Of a DNA stretch of 64,000 nucleotides, positions 34,094 to 42,598 are shown piece by piece; the first letter of the stretch is position 1; each line of letters opens with the position of its first letter. A model generated the notes under the pieces. It made no database searches. It was not told the origin of the DNA and saw only the letters and a list, made by a program, of their open reading frames with translations. Source of the stretch: Calidithermus roseus (GTDB lineage: Bacteria > Deinococcota > Deinococci > Deinococcales > Thermaceae). Location of the stretch: positions 17,646 through 81,645 of the forward strand of contig NZ_QWLA01000004.1 of NCBI RefSeq assembly GCF_003574095.1. Direction: 5' to 3'. The position numbers were made by a program, and so were the translations under genes.

Positions 34094-35083
34094 ATGAAGA
34101 CCACCCCCGCCAAAGCCCGTGCTTACGCCCGTATCGGCGATGCCCAGATGCGCTTCGGCACCCTGGCCATCGACCAGCGCCCGCCGCTCTTCAACCTGGT
34201 GGCTAAGGCGCTGAACAAGGACCCCGAAGCCGTGGGGGCCGAGGTCAGGGCACTCAAGGGCCTGCTGGCCGAGACCCTCGCCCGCAGCGTCACCGGCATC
34301 CTGATCGACCCGCACTACGCCTTCCCCGCCGCCATGCCCCTCATCCCCCGCGAGACCGGGCTGATGCTGACCCTCGAGCACCACCGCTTCGAGACCACCG
34401 AGGGCGGCTGGCGCAAGAGCGCGATCATCCCCGGCTGGAGCGTGGAGCAGGCCGTGCAGATGGGTGCCGACGGCCTCAAGCTCCTGGCCTGGCACCGCCC
34501 CGACGCCCCGCCCGAGGTCGTCGAGCACCAGCTCGAGTTCGTGCGAAGGGTGGGGGAGGAGTGCAAGAAGGCCGACCGCCTCTTCATCTTCGAGGTGCTG
34601 CCCTACCCCCTCCCCGGCGAGGACGAAGCTGCCTACAACGCCAAACTGCGCGAGCTATCCTTGCAGATCGCCGCCGCCTTCGCCGACCCTGGCTTCCACA
34701 TCGACCTCTACAAGCTGGCGATTCCCGGCTCGGCCAGCCTGGTGCGGGAGTGGGGCGGCTCCGGCTACAGCCTCGACGACCTCGAGGCCGACATGCGCGA
34801 GTACACCAAGCTCCCAGCCCCCTGGCTGCTGCTGTCGGGCGGTCTCAACATCGACCAGTTCGTCGATGCCTTCGAGCACGCGGCGATGGCCGGGGCGCGG
34901 GGCTACCTGGCCGGGCGGGCCATCTGGCAGCACCCCCTGCGCCGCTATCCCGACCTCGCAGCCACCCGTGCGGCGCTGCTCGAGGAGGGCCGTGAAGCCC
35001 TCGACCGGCTGAACGAGGTGCTGCTGTCGATCCCGCCTATGCATCTCGAGGTGGATTGGGTGCTCGAGGGGATCGCGGGATAG
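34094..35083 (+). CDS. Class I (Schiff-base) aldolase of the LacD/YihT type, candidate sulfofructose-1-phosphate aldolase
   Basis: A 329-residue TIM-barrel aldolase. The N-terminal FGTLAIDQRPPLFNLV, GILIDPHYAF, GADGLKLLAWHRPD, the Schiff-base lysine in HIDLYKLAIPG and the C-terminal WLLLSGGLNIDQF and GYLAGRAIWQH follow E. coli YihT and LacD. It would split sulfofructose 1-phosphate to DHAP and 3-sulfolactaldehyde; tagatose 1,6-bisphosphate is the alternative substrate. GGAGGCGAACT precedes the ATG. It is the last gene of the operon. Confidence 0.82.
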   Translation: MKTTPAKARAYARIGDAQMRFGTLAIDQRPPLFNLVAKALNKDPEAVGAEVRALKGLLAETLARSVTGILIDPHYAFPAAMPLIPRETGLMLTLEHHRFETTEGGWRKSAIIPGWSVEQAVQMGADGLKLLAWHRPDAPPEVVEHQLEFVRRVGEECKKADRLFIFEVLPYPLPGEDEAAYNAKLRELSLQIAAAFADPGFHIDLYKLAIPGSASLVREWGGSGYSLDDLEADMREYTKLPAPWLLLSGGLNIDQFVDAFEHAAMAGARGYLAGRAIWQHPLRRYPDLAATRAALLEEGREALDRLNEVLLSIPPMHLEVDWVLEGIAG

Positions 35084-35202
35084 ATCAGGCTCTTGGGGCC
35101 GCTGCCCTGCTTGAGCTGACCGGTCGGGTCGGGGCTTTGCCGGTGTCCACCCGGTCCCCTCAGCCTAGCCCTGGTGCCGGGAGCGCCTGCGGCAGAGGGG
35201 AG

Positions 35203-35610
35203 CTAGCCTCGAGCCGTGCCGTAGGCCGCCACGAAGTCGGCGGGCGTCATGGCCTTGATGGGCAGCTTTTTGTAGTCGCCGGTGTTGCGAGTGACGATGA
35301 GCGCGGCCCCGAACTCGAGCGCGGCGCTCGCCTGGAGCGCGTCCTCGAGGTCCGGGATCGGCATCGCCAGCGCTTGCCGCACCGTCGCGGTGTCGCCCGC
35401 CGCCACCTCGACGAAAGCCAACAAATCGGCCAGAAAGCCCCGCACCTCCTGCTTTACCAAATAGGCCAGGTTCGAGACGCTGTGCCAGGCTATGGCTGCT
35501 TGCTTCGGGTTGAGCTCGACCCAGTCCAGTACCCCGGCGCTGTCGGCGAAGAAGGGCTCGCGGCGCAGGGCCACGTCCAGCAGGATGTTGGTGTCGATGA
35601 GGATTTTCAC
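35203..35610 (-). CDS. PIN-domain toxin (VapC type)
   Basis: A complete 135-residue PIN ribonuclease. The acidic centre is formed by LIDTNILLD at the N-terminus, HSVSNLAYL, then PDLEDALQASAALEFGA and IVTRNTGDY. It overlaps its antitoxin by 4 bp. It is convergent with the sulfo-sugar operon and probably marks the border of an accessory block. Confidence 0.88.
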   Translation of the reverse strand: MKILIDTNILLDVALRREPFFADSAGVLDWVELNPKQAAIAWHSVSNLAYLVKQEVRGFLADLLAFVEVAAGDTATVRQALAMPIPDLEDALQASAALEFGAALIVTRNTGDYKKLPIKAMTPADFVAAYGTARG

Positions 35611-35855
35611 TCGTGGCCCAGCCCGTAGCGTTGCTTGAGCGCCTCGAGCAGTTCGTCTTGCCCATCGGACTCACGCAGCTCGAGCTTGCCCGCCCACTTC
35701 CGGCTGAACCGGGGGCGGGGTGGGGCGGCGTGCTCGGTGGTCTGCCGCAGCAGGTCCTCGACCAGCGCCGAAAGGTTGGTGCGGCGGGCGCGGGCGACGG
35801 CTTTGGCCTTGCGCACCACTTCCGGGTCGAGCGTGATGGTGACTCGAGACTTCAT
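35607..35855 (-). CDS. Ribbon-helix-helix antitoxin
   Basis: An 82-residue antitoxin. The N-terminal SRVTITLDPEVVRKAKAVAR is a ribbon-helix-helix DNA-binding segment; the C-terminal half (RKWAGKLELRESDGQDELLE) would bind the toxin. TACAAT lies 7 nt before the ATG, so the transcript is probably leaderless. A GTATG...CATAC inverted repeat surrounds that box and likely serves autoregulation. Confidence 0.82.
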   Translation of the reverse strand: MKSRVTITLDPEVVRKAKAVARARRTNLSALVEDLLRQTTEHAAPPRPRFSRKWAGKLELRESDGQDELLEALKQRYGLGHE

Positions 35856-35856
35856 G

Positions 35857-35883
35857 GTATGTATTGTACAGCTAAATGCATAC
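35857..35883. promoter_or_regulatory. Promoter and inverted repeat of the RHH/PIN module
   Basis: GTATG (35857) and CATAC (35879) are inverted around the minus-strand -10 box TACAAT (35863-35868 on the plus strand as ATTGTA). A TGTACA palindrome lies inside. Confidence 0.45.
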
Positions 35884-36085
35884 TTCGGGTGGGTGTAACC
35901 GTTCCATCAAGGATCTCGAGATCCGTGCCCCCTTCGCTCAGGAGGCCCCGGATATCCTCCAGCCCTGTTCTTTGGGATGGTGCTTGATGTGAAAGGTGAT
36001 TATGTAGTAAACGTAAGAAGTCTCGTTTTTTCCTATATACTTAACGTAGGTTGGGCAGTGCAAGGCTACGAGAAAGGAGACGCTG

Positions 36086-36547
<462 letters not shown>

Positions 36548-36610
36548 GGGCTGAGTTCACCTCAGGCTGGCTAGGCAGCCTAGAGGCTGGTAAGAACCTA
36601 TTCGAAACAC

Positions 36611-36757
36611 AGCAGACGGATTAAGTTTAGCGTTGAGGATGCCCAAATTGCGGCGATCGCGCTGGCACACAGCATGGTATTGGCTACACGCAACACCGCC
36701 GACTTTGCACGAATCGAGGGGCTGGATCTGGTCAATCCTTGGGTAGGTGATGCCTGA
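36611..36757 (+). pseudogene. 3' fragment of a FitB/VapC-type PIN toxin
   Basis: The frame ending at TGA 36755 reads SVEDAQIAAIALAHSMVLAT, then RNTADFARIEGLDLVNPW. This is the C-terminal quarter of a VapC/FitB PIN domain with the EDAQIAAIA and TRN motifs. No start or N-terminal half exists upstream, so it is a remnant. Confidence 0.75.
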
Positions 36758-36782
36758 GCATCTATGTGTTTCGGAGGCAACG

Positions 36783-37997
36783 TTATAAGTGTCCTAACCC
36801 ATTCCCCTCGAGCAACTCCCGCACCATCACCTTTTCCCCCCGCTTCACCGATTCCTCGGCAGCCACCCCGATCACCACGCTCCAGAAGCCCTCTTCGGCG
36901 GTGGCGGCGGTGCTGGGCTTGCCGTCCATGGCGTCGATGAAGCGCAGGTGCTCGTAGTAGGTGCCGCCGTTGTGGCCGGTGGCCTCGATGAGGGCGGGGT
37001 AGCTGGGGGTCATGACTCGAGAGGTGCGGTCGGGGAGGCAGATGACCTCGAGGTAGCTCTTCCACTCCGAGTGAGCCTGCCCGTTTTCGCCCTCGCTGGC
37101 CTTGAGGCGGCCCTCGTCGCCGCAGATGACGATCTCCTCGTAGACCATGGGCGCGAACATGCACAGGTTGAAGTTGGCCCGGATGCCGTTGGCGTACTCC
37201 ACGATCACGAAGGCGTTGTCGAGGATGTCCGAGCGCTCGCCTTCGTACTCGAAGTCCTTGAAGTTCACCGCCTGGCTCCCCGACGCGTAGACCATTACCG
37301 GCCTCGACTCGGCAAACAGGTTGAACAAATCGAAGTAGTGGCAGCACTTCTCCACCAGGGTGCCGCCCGAGTACTTCGAGAACTTGTTCCACTGCCGCAC
37401 TTTGTCGAGGAAAGGCTCGCGGTGCTCGAGGATGGTGATGGTCTTGATCTCGCCCAGGCTGCGGCGCACCTTGGCCTCGTGGATGGCCTCGACGTAGATG
37501 GGCTTGTAGCGGTACTGGAGGCCGATTTGCAGCACCTTGGGGTAGTTTTGCGCGATCTGCCAGATCGCGTAGGCGTCCTTCAGGTTGGTGGCCATGGGCT
37601 TTTCCAGCAAGATGTGCTTGCCCGAGCGTACCGCGACCTTGAGCACCTCGAGGTGGGTGTGGTTGGGGGTGCAGATGATCAGCCCGTCTACCGCCGGGTC
37701 GTTGCAGGCGGCCTCGAGGCTGTCGTAGACCACCAGGGGCTCCTCGGAGAACTCGGCCTTGACCCGGCGGGCGCCCTCGACGCTGGAGGGGTTGGGGTCG
37801 TAGACGCCGTGGACGGTGCAGCGTCCCTCGAGCATCGTCACCCTAATGTGCTCCTGCCCGTTGACCCCCACCCCGATGACGTTAAAGCGGTACTTGAGGG
37901 GCCCAGGGTTCATCAGGAAGCGGTCTTCCACGGGCACGTAGGCGAATTTCGGCACCAGCGCGTGGAGGCGGTTGGCGAACTCCTTGCTTTTCTTCAC
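36783..37997 (-). CDS. Gfo/Idh/MocA-family NAD(P)-dependent enzyme
   Basis: A 404-residue protein. The Rossmann region is NVIGVGVNGQEHIRVT, the EKP motif is HILLEKPMATNL and the C-terminal domain has GGTLVEKCCHYFDLFNLF. Besides dehydrogenases this family includes NAD-dependent glycosidases (GH109 and the sulfoquinovosidases of GH188). Divergence from glycerol kinase and nearness to the sulfo-sugar operon make a sulfoquinovosyl-glycerol hydrolase a reasonable idea, not proven. The GTG start has TATAAT exactly 6 nt upstream, a textbook leaderless promoter. Confidence 0.85.
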   Translation of the reverse strand: MKKSKEFANRLHALVPKFAYVPVEDRFLMNPGPLKYRFNVIGVGVNGQEHIRVTMLEGRCTVHGVYDPNPSSVEGARRVKAEFSEEPLVVYDSLEAACNDPAVDGLIICTPNHTHLEVLKVAVRSGKHILLEKPMATNLKDAYAIWQIAQNYPKVLQIGLQYRYKPIYVEAIHEAKVRRSLGEIKTITILEHREPFLDKVRQWNKFSKYSGGTLVEKCCHYFDLFNLFAESRPVMVYASGSQAVNFKDFEYEGERSDILDNAFVIVEYANGIRANFNLCMFAPMVYEEIVICGDEGRLKASEGENGQAHSEWKSYLEVICLPDRTSRVMTPSYPALIEATGHNGGTYYEHLRFIDAMDGKPSTAATAEEGFWSVVIGVAAEESVKRGEKVMVRELLEGNGLGHL

Positions 37998-38003
37998 GAG
38001 GTA

Positions 38004-38043
38004 ATTATAAATCTTAGATTCAAAAATAGCTCACCGGTAGAAT
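38004..38043. promoter_or_regulatory. Divergent promoter region with AATCTTAGATT palindrome
   Basis: TATAAT (minus strand, 38004-38009) serves the Gfo/Idh gene; TAGAAT (38038-38043) serves glpK. Between them AATCTTAGATT (38010-38020) is a perfect odd palindrome. TCTTAGATTCAAAA (38012-38025) matches TTTTAGATATAAAA of the GntR operator (24944-24957) at 11 of 14 positions, so both could bind one regulator. Confidence 0.5.
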
Positions 38044-38067
38044 CAGGTGTTCGAACGGAGGTCCCAG

Positions 38068-39555
38068 ATGCCCTATGTCTTAGCCCTGGACCAGGGAACC
38101 ACTTCCAGCCGCGCCATCGTCTTCGACCTCGAGGGAAAACCGCTGGCTCAGGCCCAGCAGGAGTTCACCCAGCACTTTCCCCAGCCCGGTTGGGTCGAGC
38201 ACGACCCTTTGGAGATCTGGCAGTCGCAACTCCAGACTGCCCGCGAGGCCGTCCGGCGCTCCGGGGTAGCCCCCTCGCAGATCGTGGCCATCGGCATCAC
38301 CAACCAGCGCGAGACGGTGGTGCTTTGGGAACGCGCGACGGGCAAGCCGGTGTACCGGGCCATCGTGTGGCAGGACCGGCGCACCGCGGGGATCTGTGAG
38401 GAACTCAGGAAGCACGGCTACGAGGAGGTCTTCCGCCAGAAGAGCGGGCTGGTGCTGGACCCCTACTTCTCGGGCACCAAGCTCAAGTGGCTGCTGGACG
38501 AGGTTCCGGGCCTGCGCGAGCGGGCGGGGAAGGGGGAGTTGTGCTTTGGCACCGTCGATTCCTGGCTGATCTACAACCTCACTGGCGGCCAGGTGCACGC
38601 CACCGACGTTTCCAACGCCTCGCGCACCCTGCTGTTCAACCTGCAGACCCTCGAGTGGGACTCCCACCTGCTGGGGGTGCTGGGCATCCCCAAGGCGGTG
38701 CTGCCACAGGTGCGGCCCTCGGCGGGGGTCTACGGCTACACCGTGAGCGAGCTTTTGGGGGCCTCGATCCCCATTGCGGGGGTGGCGGGCGACCAGCAGG
38801 CCGCGCTCTTCGGGCAGGCTTGCTTCAAGGCGGGCATGGCCAAGAACACCTACGGCACAGGCTGCTTCTTGCTGATGAACACCGGCCACAAACCCGTGGC
38901 TTCACAGCGGGGGCTGCTGAGCACGGTGGCTTGGCAACTCGAGGGGGAGCGGCCTGAGTACGCCCTCGAGGGCAGCGTCTTCATCGCGGGGGCGGTGGTG
39001 CAATGGCTGCGCGACGGGCTGGGCATCATCCAGAAGTCCAGCGAGGTCGAGGCCCTGGCCCAAAGCGTGCCCAGTACCGACGGGGTCTACCTGGTCCCGG
39101 CCTTCGTGGGGCTGGGCGCACCCTACTGGGACGCCTACGCGCGGGGTGCCATCGTGGGGCTCACGCGGGGCAGCACCAAGGCCCACATCGCGCGGGCCGC
39201 GCTCGAGGCCATCGCCTACCAAGCCCGCGACCTGGTGGGGGCCATGGAGGCCGACTCAGGGCTGGGGCTCAGCGAACTGCGGGTGGACGGCGGAGCCAGC
39301 GTCAACGACATGCTGATGCAGTTCCAGGCCGACATCCTGGGCGCGGCGGTGCTGCGGCCCCAGGTCACCGAGACCACCGCGCTGGGCGCGGCCTACCTGG
39401 CGGCCATCGGCGTGGAAGCGCTGAGCAAGGCCCAGATTGCCGAACGCTGGGCGGTGGACAGGCGCTTCGAGCCGCAGATGAGCGAGGAAGAAAGAAACCG
39501 CCTCTACGCCGGCTGGCAGAAGGCGGTGGAGCGGGCGAGGGGCTGGGCGCAGTAG
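38068..39555 (+). CDS. glpK: Glycerol kinase
   Basis: Phosphorylates glycerol to glycerol 3-phosphate. The 495-residue FGGY kinase begins [20 protein letters not shown] and contains [35 protein letters not shown] and the C-terminal [23 protein letters not shown] 38068 follows CGGAGGTCCCAG; an upstream in-frame start is less likely. No glpF or glpD is adjacent. Glycerol could come from sulfoquinovosyl glycerol, linking it to the operon at 25-35 kb. Confidence 0.96.
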   Translation: MPYVLALDQGTTSSRAIVFDLEGKPLAQAQQEFTQHFPQPGWVEHDPLEIWQSQLQTAREAVRRSGVAPSQIVAIGITNQRETVVLWERATGKPVYRAIVWQDRRTAGICEELRKHGYEEVFRQKSGLVLDPYFSGTKLKWLLDEVPGLRERAGKGELCFGTVDSWLIYNLTGGQVHATDVSNASRTLLFNLQTLEWDSHLLGVLGIPKAVLPQVRPSAGVYGYTVSELLGASIPIAGVAGDQQAALFGQACFKAGMAKNTYGTGCFLLMNTGHKPVASQRGLLSTVAWQLEGERPEYALEGSVFIAGAVVQWLRDGLGIIQKSSEVEALAQSVPSTDGVYLVPAFVGLGAPYWDAYARGAIVGLTRGSTKAHIARAALEAIAYQARDLVGAMEADSGLGLSELRVDGGASVNDMLMQFQADILGAAVLRPQVTETTALGAAYLAAIGVEALSKAQIAERWAVDRRFEPQMSEEERNRLYAGWQKAVERARGWAQ

Positions 39556-39582
39556 CTTTCACATCCACACCGGCAGCGTCAT

Positions 39583-39597
39583 CCCCGATAATCGGGG
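39583..39597. promoter_or_regulatory. Palindrome over the -10 region of the calcium-loop protein gene
   Basis: CCCCGATAATCGGGG is a 7-bp perfect inverted repeat about a single base. It contains GATAAT, a likely -10 box, 18 bp before the ATG at 39610. Confidence 0.5.
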
Positions 39598-39609
39598 TGG
39601 AGGAGTGCT

Positions 39610-39951
39610 ATGGCGAGCCCAATTCAGGAGATGCTCGAGAAAGCCCGGCAGGTGGCCGAGAATGCCCTCAAGGAGGCCGAGGCCCGGCTGGGTGAGGTCA
39701 AAGCCAGCCTGGACAAGGATAAAGACGGCATCCCCGACGCCATCGAAGGGCTGATGAGCCAGGCCCGCGAGGCTGCGGAAAAGGCCAAGGCCAAGCTGAG
39801 CGAGATCAAAGCCAGTCTGGACAAGGACAAAGACGGCATCCCCGACCAGCTCGAGAAGCTCTCCGAACAGGCCAAGCAGGCTGCCGAAGCCGCCAGGGCC
39901 AAGGCCGAGGAACTGGCCAAGGCCGTCCGCGAACGCATGGGCGGCAGGTAG
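39610..39951 (+). CDS. Coiled-coil protein with two thrombospondin-3-type calcium loops
   Basis: A 113-residue protein. DKDKDGIPD occurs at residues 35-43 and 71-79, exactly 36 residues apart, the Asp pattern of type 3 thrombospondin or EF-like calcium loops. The rest is Ala/Glu/Lys coiled coil (for example AREAAEKAKAKLSEIKASL), internally duplicated. No signal peptide is present. Two calcium loops inside a cytoplasmic helical rod are unusual. GGAGGAG precedes the ATG. The function is unknown. Confidence 0.75.
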   Translation: MASPIQEMLEKARQVAENALKEAEARLGEVKASLDKDKDGIPDAIEGLMSQAREAAEKAKAKLSEIKASLDKDKDGIPDQLEKLSEQAKQAAEAARAKAEELAKAVRERMGGR

Positions 39952-39961
39952 AATCCTGGGG

Positions 39962-40189
39962 ATGGAAGCTGGACGCTGGCTGGTGGTTTTGGGGGTGCTG
40001 CTGGCCCTGCTGGGGTTGGTGATGATCTACGCCCCGAAGCTTCTGGGCTGGTTCGGCCACCTGCCGGGGGACATCCGCCTCGAGCGGGACGGCTTTCGGC
40101 TTTACTTTCCCCTCACCTCGATGCTGCTGTTGAGCCTGGTGTTGAGCCTTGTGCTCAACCTGCTGGCCCGCTGGTTCCGAGGCCATTGA
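39962..40189 (+). CDS. DUF2905-family small membrane protein
   Basis: A 75-residue protein with two membrane helices (LVVLGVLLALLGLVMIYAPK and LLLSLVLSLVLNLLARW) joined by the family core HLPGDIRLERDGFRLYFPLT. Its role is unknown although it is widespread in bacteria. TAGAAT, formed partly by the stop of the preceding gene, lies 7 nt before the ATG, so it can be transcribed on its own as a leaderless message. Confidence 0.88.
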   Translation: MEAGRWLVVLGVLLALLGLVMIYAPKLLGWFGHLPGDIRLERDGFRLYFPLTSMLLLSLVLSLVLNLLARWFRGH

Positions 40190-40243
40190 AGGCAGCGACC
40201 AGGGCTAGACCCACTCAAGCTCATAAGCCTCCGAACCCTATCC

Positions 40244-40263
40244 GAGGGGAGATTTCTCCCCTC
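40244..40263. repeat. Palindrome between DUF2905 and globin genes
   Basis: GAGGGGAGATTTCTCCCCTC, a perfect 9-bp stem with a 2-nt loop between two convergent genes; no T-run follows. It may act as a transcript end. Confidence 0.45.
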
Positions 40264-40318
40264 CGTTCTCTTGCTTCAGAGGGGAATCTCTTTCGCCGAG
40301 AGGTTAAAAAAGCCACCA

Positions 40319-40720
40319 TCAGCGCATTTTTGCGTCCAGGAAAGCCATCGGCAATCCCGTGGGCTCCACGATGCGCGAGAGCATGGTCTGGGCGATGGAG
40401 CGGGCATACTGCTTGGCGATTTCGGCGTTCTCCCCGGCGAAGTGCTCATCGACGGTGGCGGTGAACAGCTCGAGCCAGCGTTCGAAGTGCTCGGGCCTGA
40501 GGGGCTTGCGGGCGTTGAGCGCGAGGTGCTTGTACATCATCCCGCCCTTGTAGGCCCCCGTGCGGAAGAGGATGTTCTCCCAGAAGTCGTGCATGGTGGG
40601 GAGGTGGGCCTCGAGGTCGAGCCCCTCGAAGAGGTAGCCGATCAGCGGATCGCGGGTAGCCTTGCTGTAGAAGGCATTCACCACGGTGGCGATGTCGGCG
40701 CGGGAGGCGATGTCCGGCAT
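40319..40720 (-). CDS. Group III truncated haemoglobin
   Basis: A 133-residue globin from ATG 40720. MPDIASRADIATVVNAFYSK, the FW motif in MHDFWENILFR and the heme-region YKHLALNARKPL fit class III (Ctb-type) truncated globins. It may bind oxygen or nitric oxide; the role is unknown. TATGCT 7 nt before the MPDI start supports this shorter start over the ATG at 40732. Confidence 0.88.
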   Translation of the reverse strand: MPDIASRADIATVVNAFYSKATRDPLIGYLFEGLDLEAHLPTMHDFWENILFRTGAYKGGMMYKHLALNARKPLRPEHFERWLELFTATVDEHFAGENAEIAKQYARSIAQTMLSRIVEPTGLPMAFLDAKMR

Positions 40721-40793
40721 GGAGAGCAGCATAGGGCAAGGCGGGGGGTGGCTACAGTGAGCAAAGTCCCTGCTGATGGCCGAAAGCCATGGG

Positions 40794-40838
40794 GTCGTAC
40801 GTCATACGTCTTACGTCGTACGCGAAACGCCGAACGCC
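40794..40838. repeat. Intergenic repeat block (TCGTACGTCATACGTCTTAC)
   Basis: GTCGTACGTCATACGTCTTA then CGTCGTACGCGAAACGC. It lies between the globin and P450 genes. Confidence 0.65.
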
Positions 40839-40914
40839 CAATACCCTTTCTCTACCCCCCTTAACAAGGGGGGCAAGGGGGGATAACCACAAGCTACCCG
40901 ACACCCGCCCTTCT

Positions 40915-42108
40915 TCAATACGCCACCTTCAGCCCCTCGAGGTAGCGGAAGACGTTCTTGGGCATGTACCTGAACTCCTGGGGCAGCAAGCGCAACTCGG
41001 GGAGGCGCTCGAGCAACACCCTGAGCGCGGTCTGGAGTTCAACGCGGGCCAGCGGGGCTCCGATGCAGTAGTGCAGGCCGGCACCGAAGGCCAGGTGGGG
41101 GTTAGGGTTGCGGGTGATGTCGAAGGTCTCGGGGTCGCGGAAGACGGCGGGGTCGTGGTTGGCGGAGGCGTAGTAGAGCACCAGCTTGGTGCCGCGCTCC
41201 CAGCGCTGTCCCTTGTACTCGAGGGGCTCGAGCACGTAGCGCTCGAAGAATTGCAGCGGGGTGTCGTAGCGCATCATCTCCTCGACGGCGGTGGGGATGA
41301 GGCTGGGATCGGCCTTGAGGCGGGCGTACTGCTCGGGATGCGAGAGCAGGGCCTTCATGCCGTTGCCCATGACGTTGACCACTGCTTCGTGGCCCGCGTT
41401 GAGCAAGAGGATGCAGTTGTTAATGAGTTCCTGCTCGCTCAGGCGCTCGGGCTCGCGGTCGTGTACCTGGAGCATGGCGCTGAAGAGATCGTCACCGGGT
41501 TGTTGGCGCTTGAGGGGGATCATGGCCCGCAGGTAAGCCGCGAACTCCTGGGCGCAGCGGATGGCCTCGGCCTCCATGGCCTTGGTGCGCTCGGGCTCGA
41601 ACCAGCCGATGATGCCTTTGGACCAGGGCACCAGATGGTGGCGGTCGGCCTCGGGGATGCCCAGCAAGTCGGCGATGACGGTGACGGGGATGGGCTGGGC
41701 GAAGTCGTGGATCAAATCGGCCTGGCGCTGGGGACGCTTGAGCAGGTCGTCCACCAGCCGCTCGCACAGGGCGTGGACCTTGCCCGAAAGCTCGCGCACG
41801 CGCTTGGGGGTGAAGGTCTGGTGGAAGACCTCCTTGATGCGGGTGTGGTCGGGAGGTTCGATCTCGAGGATCGAGCCCACGCGAGTCTGCTCGAACTGCC
41901 ACTCGTACTCCCCCCACTGCGGGTAGTTCTCCAGCACCCTCCCCAGCCTGCGGTCGCGCAGGAGGGTATTGACGTCGTCGTAGCGGGTGAGCACGTAGGC
42001 GTGCCACTTCTCGAAGAAGAAAATGGGGCTTTCCTCGCGCAGGCGGCGGTAAGTGGGATAGGGGTTGGCGAGGAAGGCAGGGTCGGTGGGATTGAAGGAT
42101 GGGGTCAT
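40915..42108 (-). CDS. Cytochrome P450
   Basis: A 397-residue heme monooxygenase. The heme cysteine is near residue 348 in FGAGLHYCIGAPLARVEL; the ExxR pair is present around EEMMRYDTP and the PERF-like region. The I-helix reads LLLNAGHEAVVN, so the usual Thr after AGHE is Val. Substrate unknown; the soluble CYP107-like layout suggests small hydrophobic compounds. No ferredoxin partner is adjacent. TATCAT lies 7 nt before the ATG. Confidence 0.92.
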   Translation of the reverse strand: MTPSFNPTDPAFLANPYPTYRRLREESPIFFFEKWHAYVLTRYDDVNTLLRDRRLGRVLENYPQWGEYEWQFEQTRVGSILEIEPPDHTRIKEVFHQTFTPKRVRELSGKVHALCERLVDDLLKRPQRQADLIHDFAQPIPVTVIADLLGIPEADRHHLVPWSKGIIGWFEPERTKAMEAEAIRCAQEFAAYLRAMIPLKRQQPGDDLFSAMLQVHDREPERLSEQELINNCILLLNAGHEAVVNVMGNGMKALLSHPEQYARLKADPSLIPTAVEEMMRYDTPLQFFERYVLEPLEYKGQRWERGTKLVLYYASANHDPAVFRDPETFDITRNPNPHLAFGAGLHYCIGAPLARVELQTALRVLLERLPELRLLPQEFRYMPKNVFRYLEGLKVAY

Positions 42109-42217
42109 GGTCGTGATGATAGCCCAATAGCGACCGGTGGGAAGTGGCTACCTCCCCACCCCCTTGCTAAGGGGGCAAGCCTTTAGCCTCTTGCGTTTGG
42201 CTACCGGCTCGAGCAGC

Positions 42218-42241
42218 AAAAAACCCGGTCCTCCGACCGGG
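42218..42241 (-). terminator. Rho-independent terminator of trxA
   Basis: CCCGGTC (42224-42230) pairs with GACCGGG (42235-42241), 7 bp with a 4-nt loop. On the minus strand the stem is followed by six T (A-run at 42218-42223), directly after the trxA stop. Confidence 0.85.
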
Positions 42242-42259
42242 CTATAAGCGGAGATGGGC

Positions 42260-42598
42260 TCAGGCGTTGGTCTGCTGGGGGATGTGCTTTTGCAGCCGGG
42301 CCTCGAAGTTGCGCTTAGGTTGGGCGCCTACGAGCACCTCGGCGGGCTCGCCGTTCTTGAAGAGGATGATGGTGGGGATGCTCATCACGCGGTACTTCAT
42401 GGCCGTCTGGGGATTGGCGTCCACGTCCAGCTTGCCCACAGTGACCTTGCCTGCGTACTCGCTGGCCAACTCCTCGATCACCGGGGCCACCATGCGGCAC
42501 GGGCCGCACCACTCGGCCCAGAAATCGACCAGCACCAGTTCATTGTTCTTCAGGGTCTGCTCAAAGTTGGCATCGGTCACTTCGATCGGCTTCGCCAT
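42260..42598 (-). CDS. trxA: Thioredoxin
   Basis: A 112-residue thioredoxin with the active site [13 protein letters not shown], the cis-proline in [11 protein letters not shown] and a normal length. It reduces protein disulfides. ATG 42598 is chosen because AGAGGTG lies 6-10 nt upstream; an ATG three codons earlier is possible. A strong terminator follows. Confidence 0.96.
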   Translation of the reverse strand: MAKPIEVTDANFEQTLKNNELVLVDFWAEWCGPCRMVAPVIEELASEYAGKVTVGKLDVDANPQTAMKYRVMSIPTIILFKNGEPAEVLVGAQPKRNFEARLQKHIPQQTNA

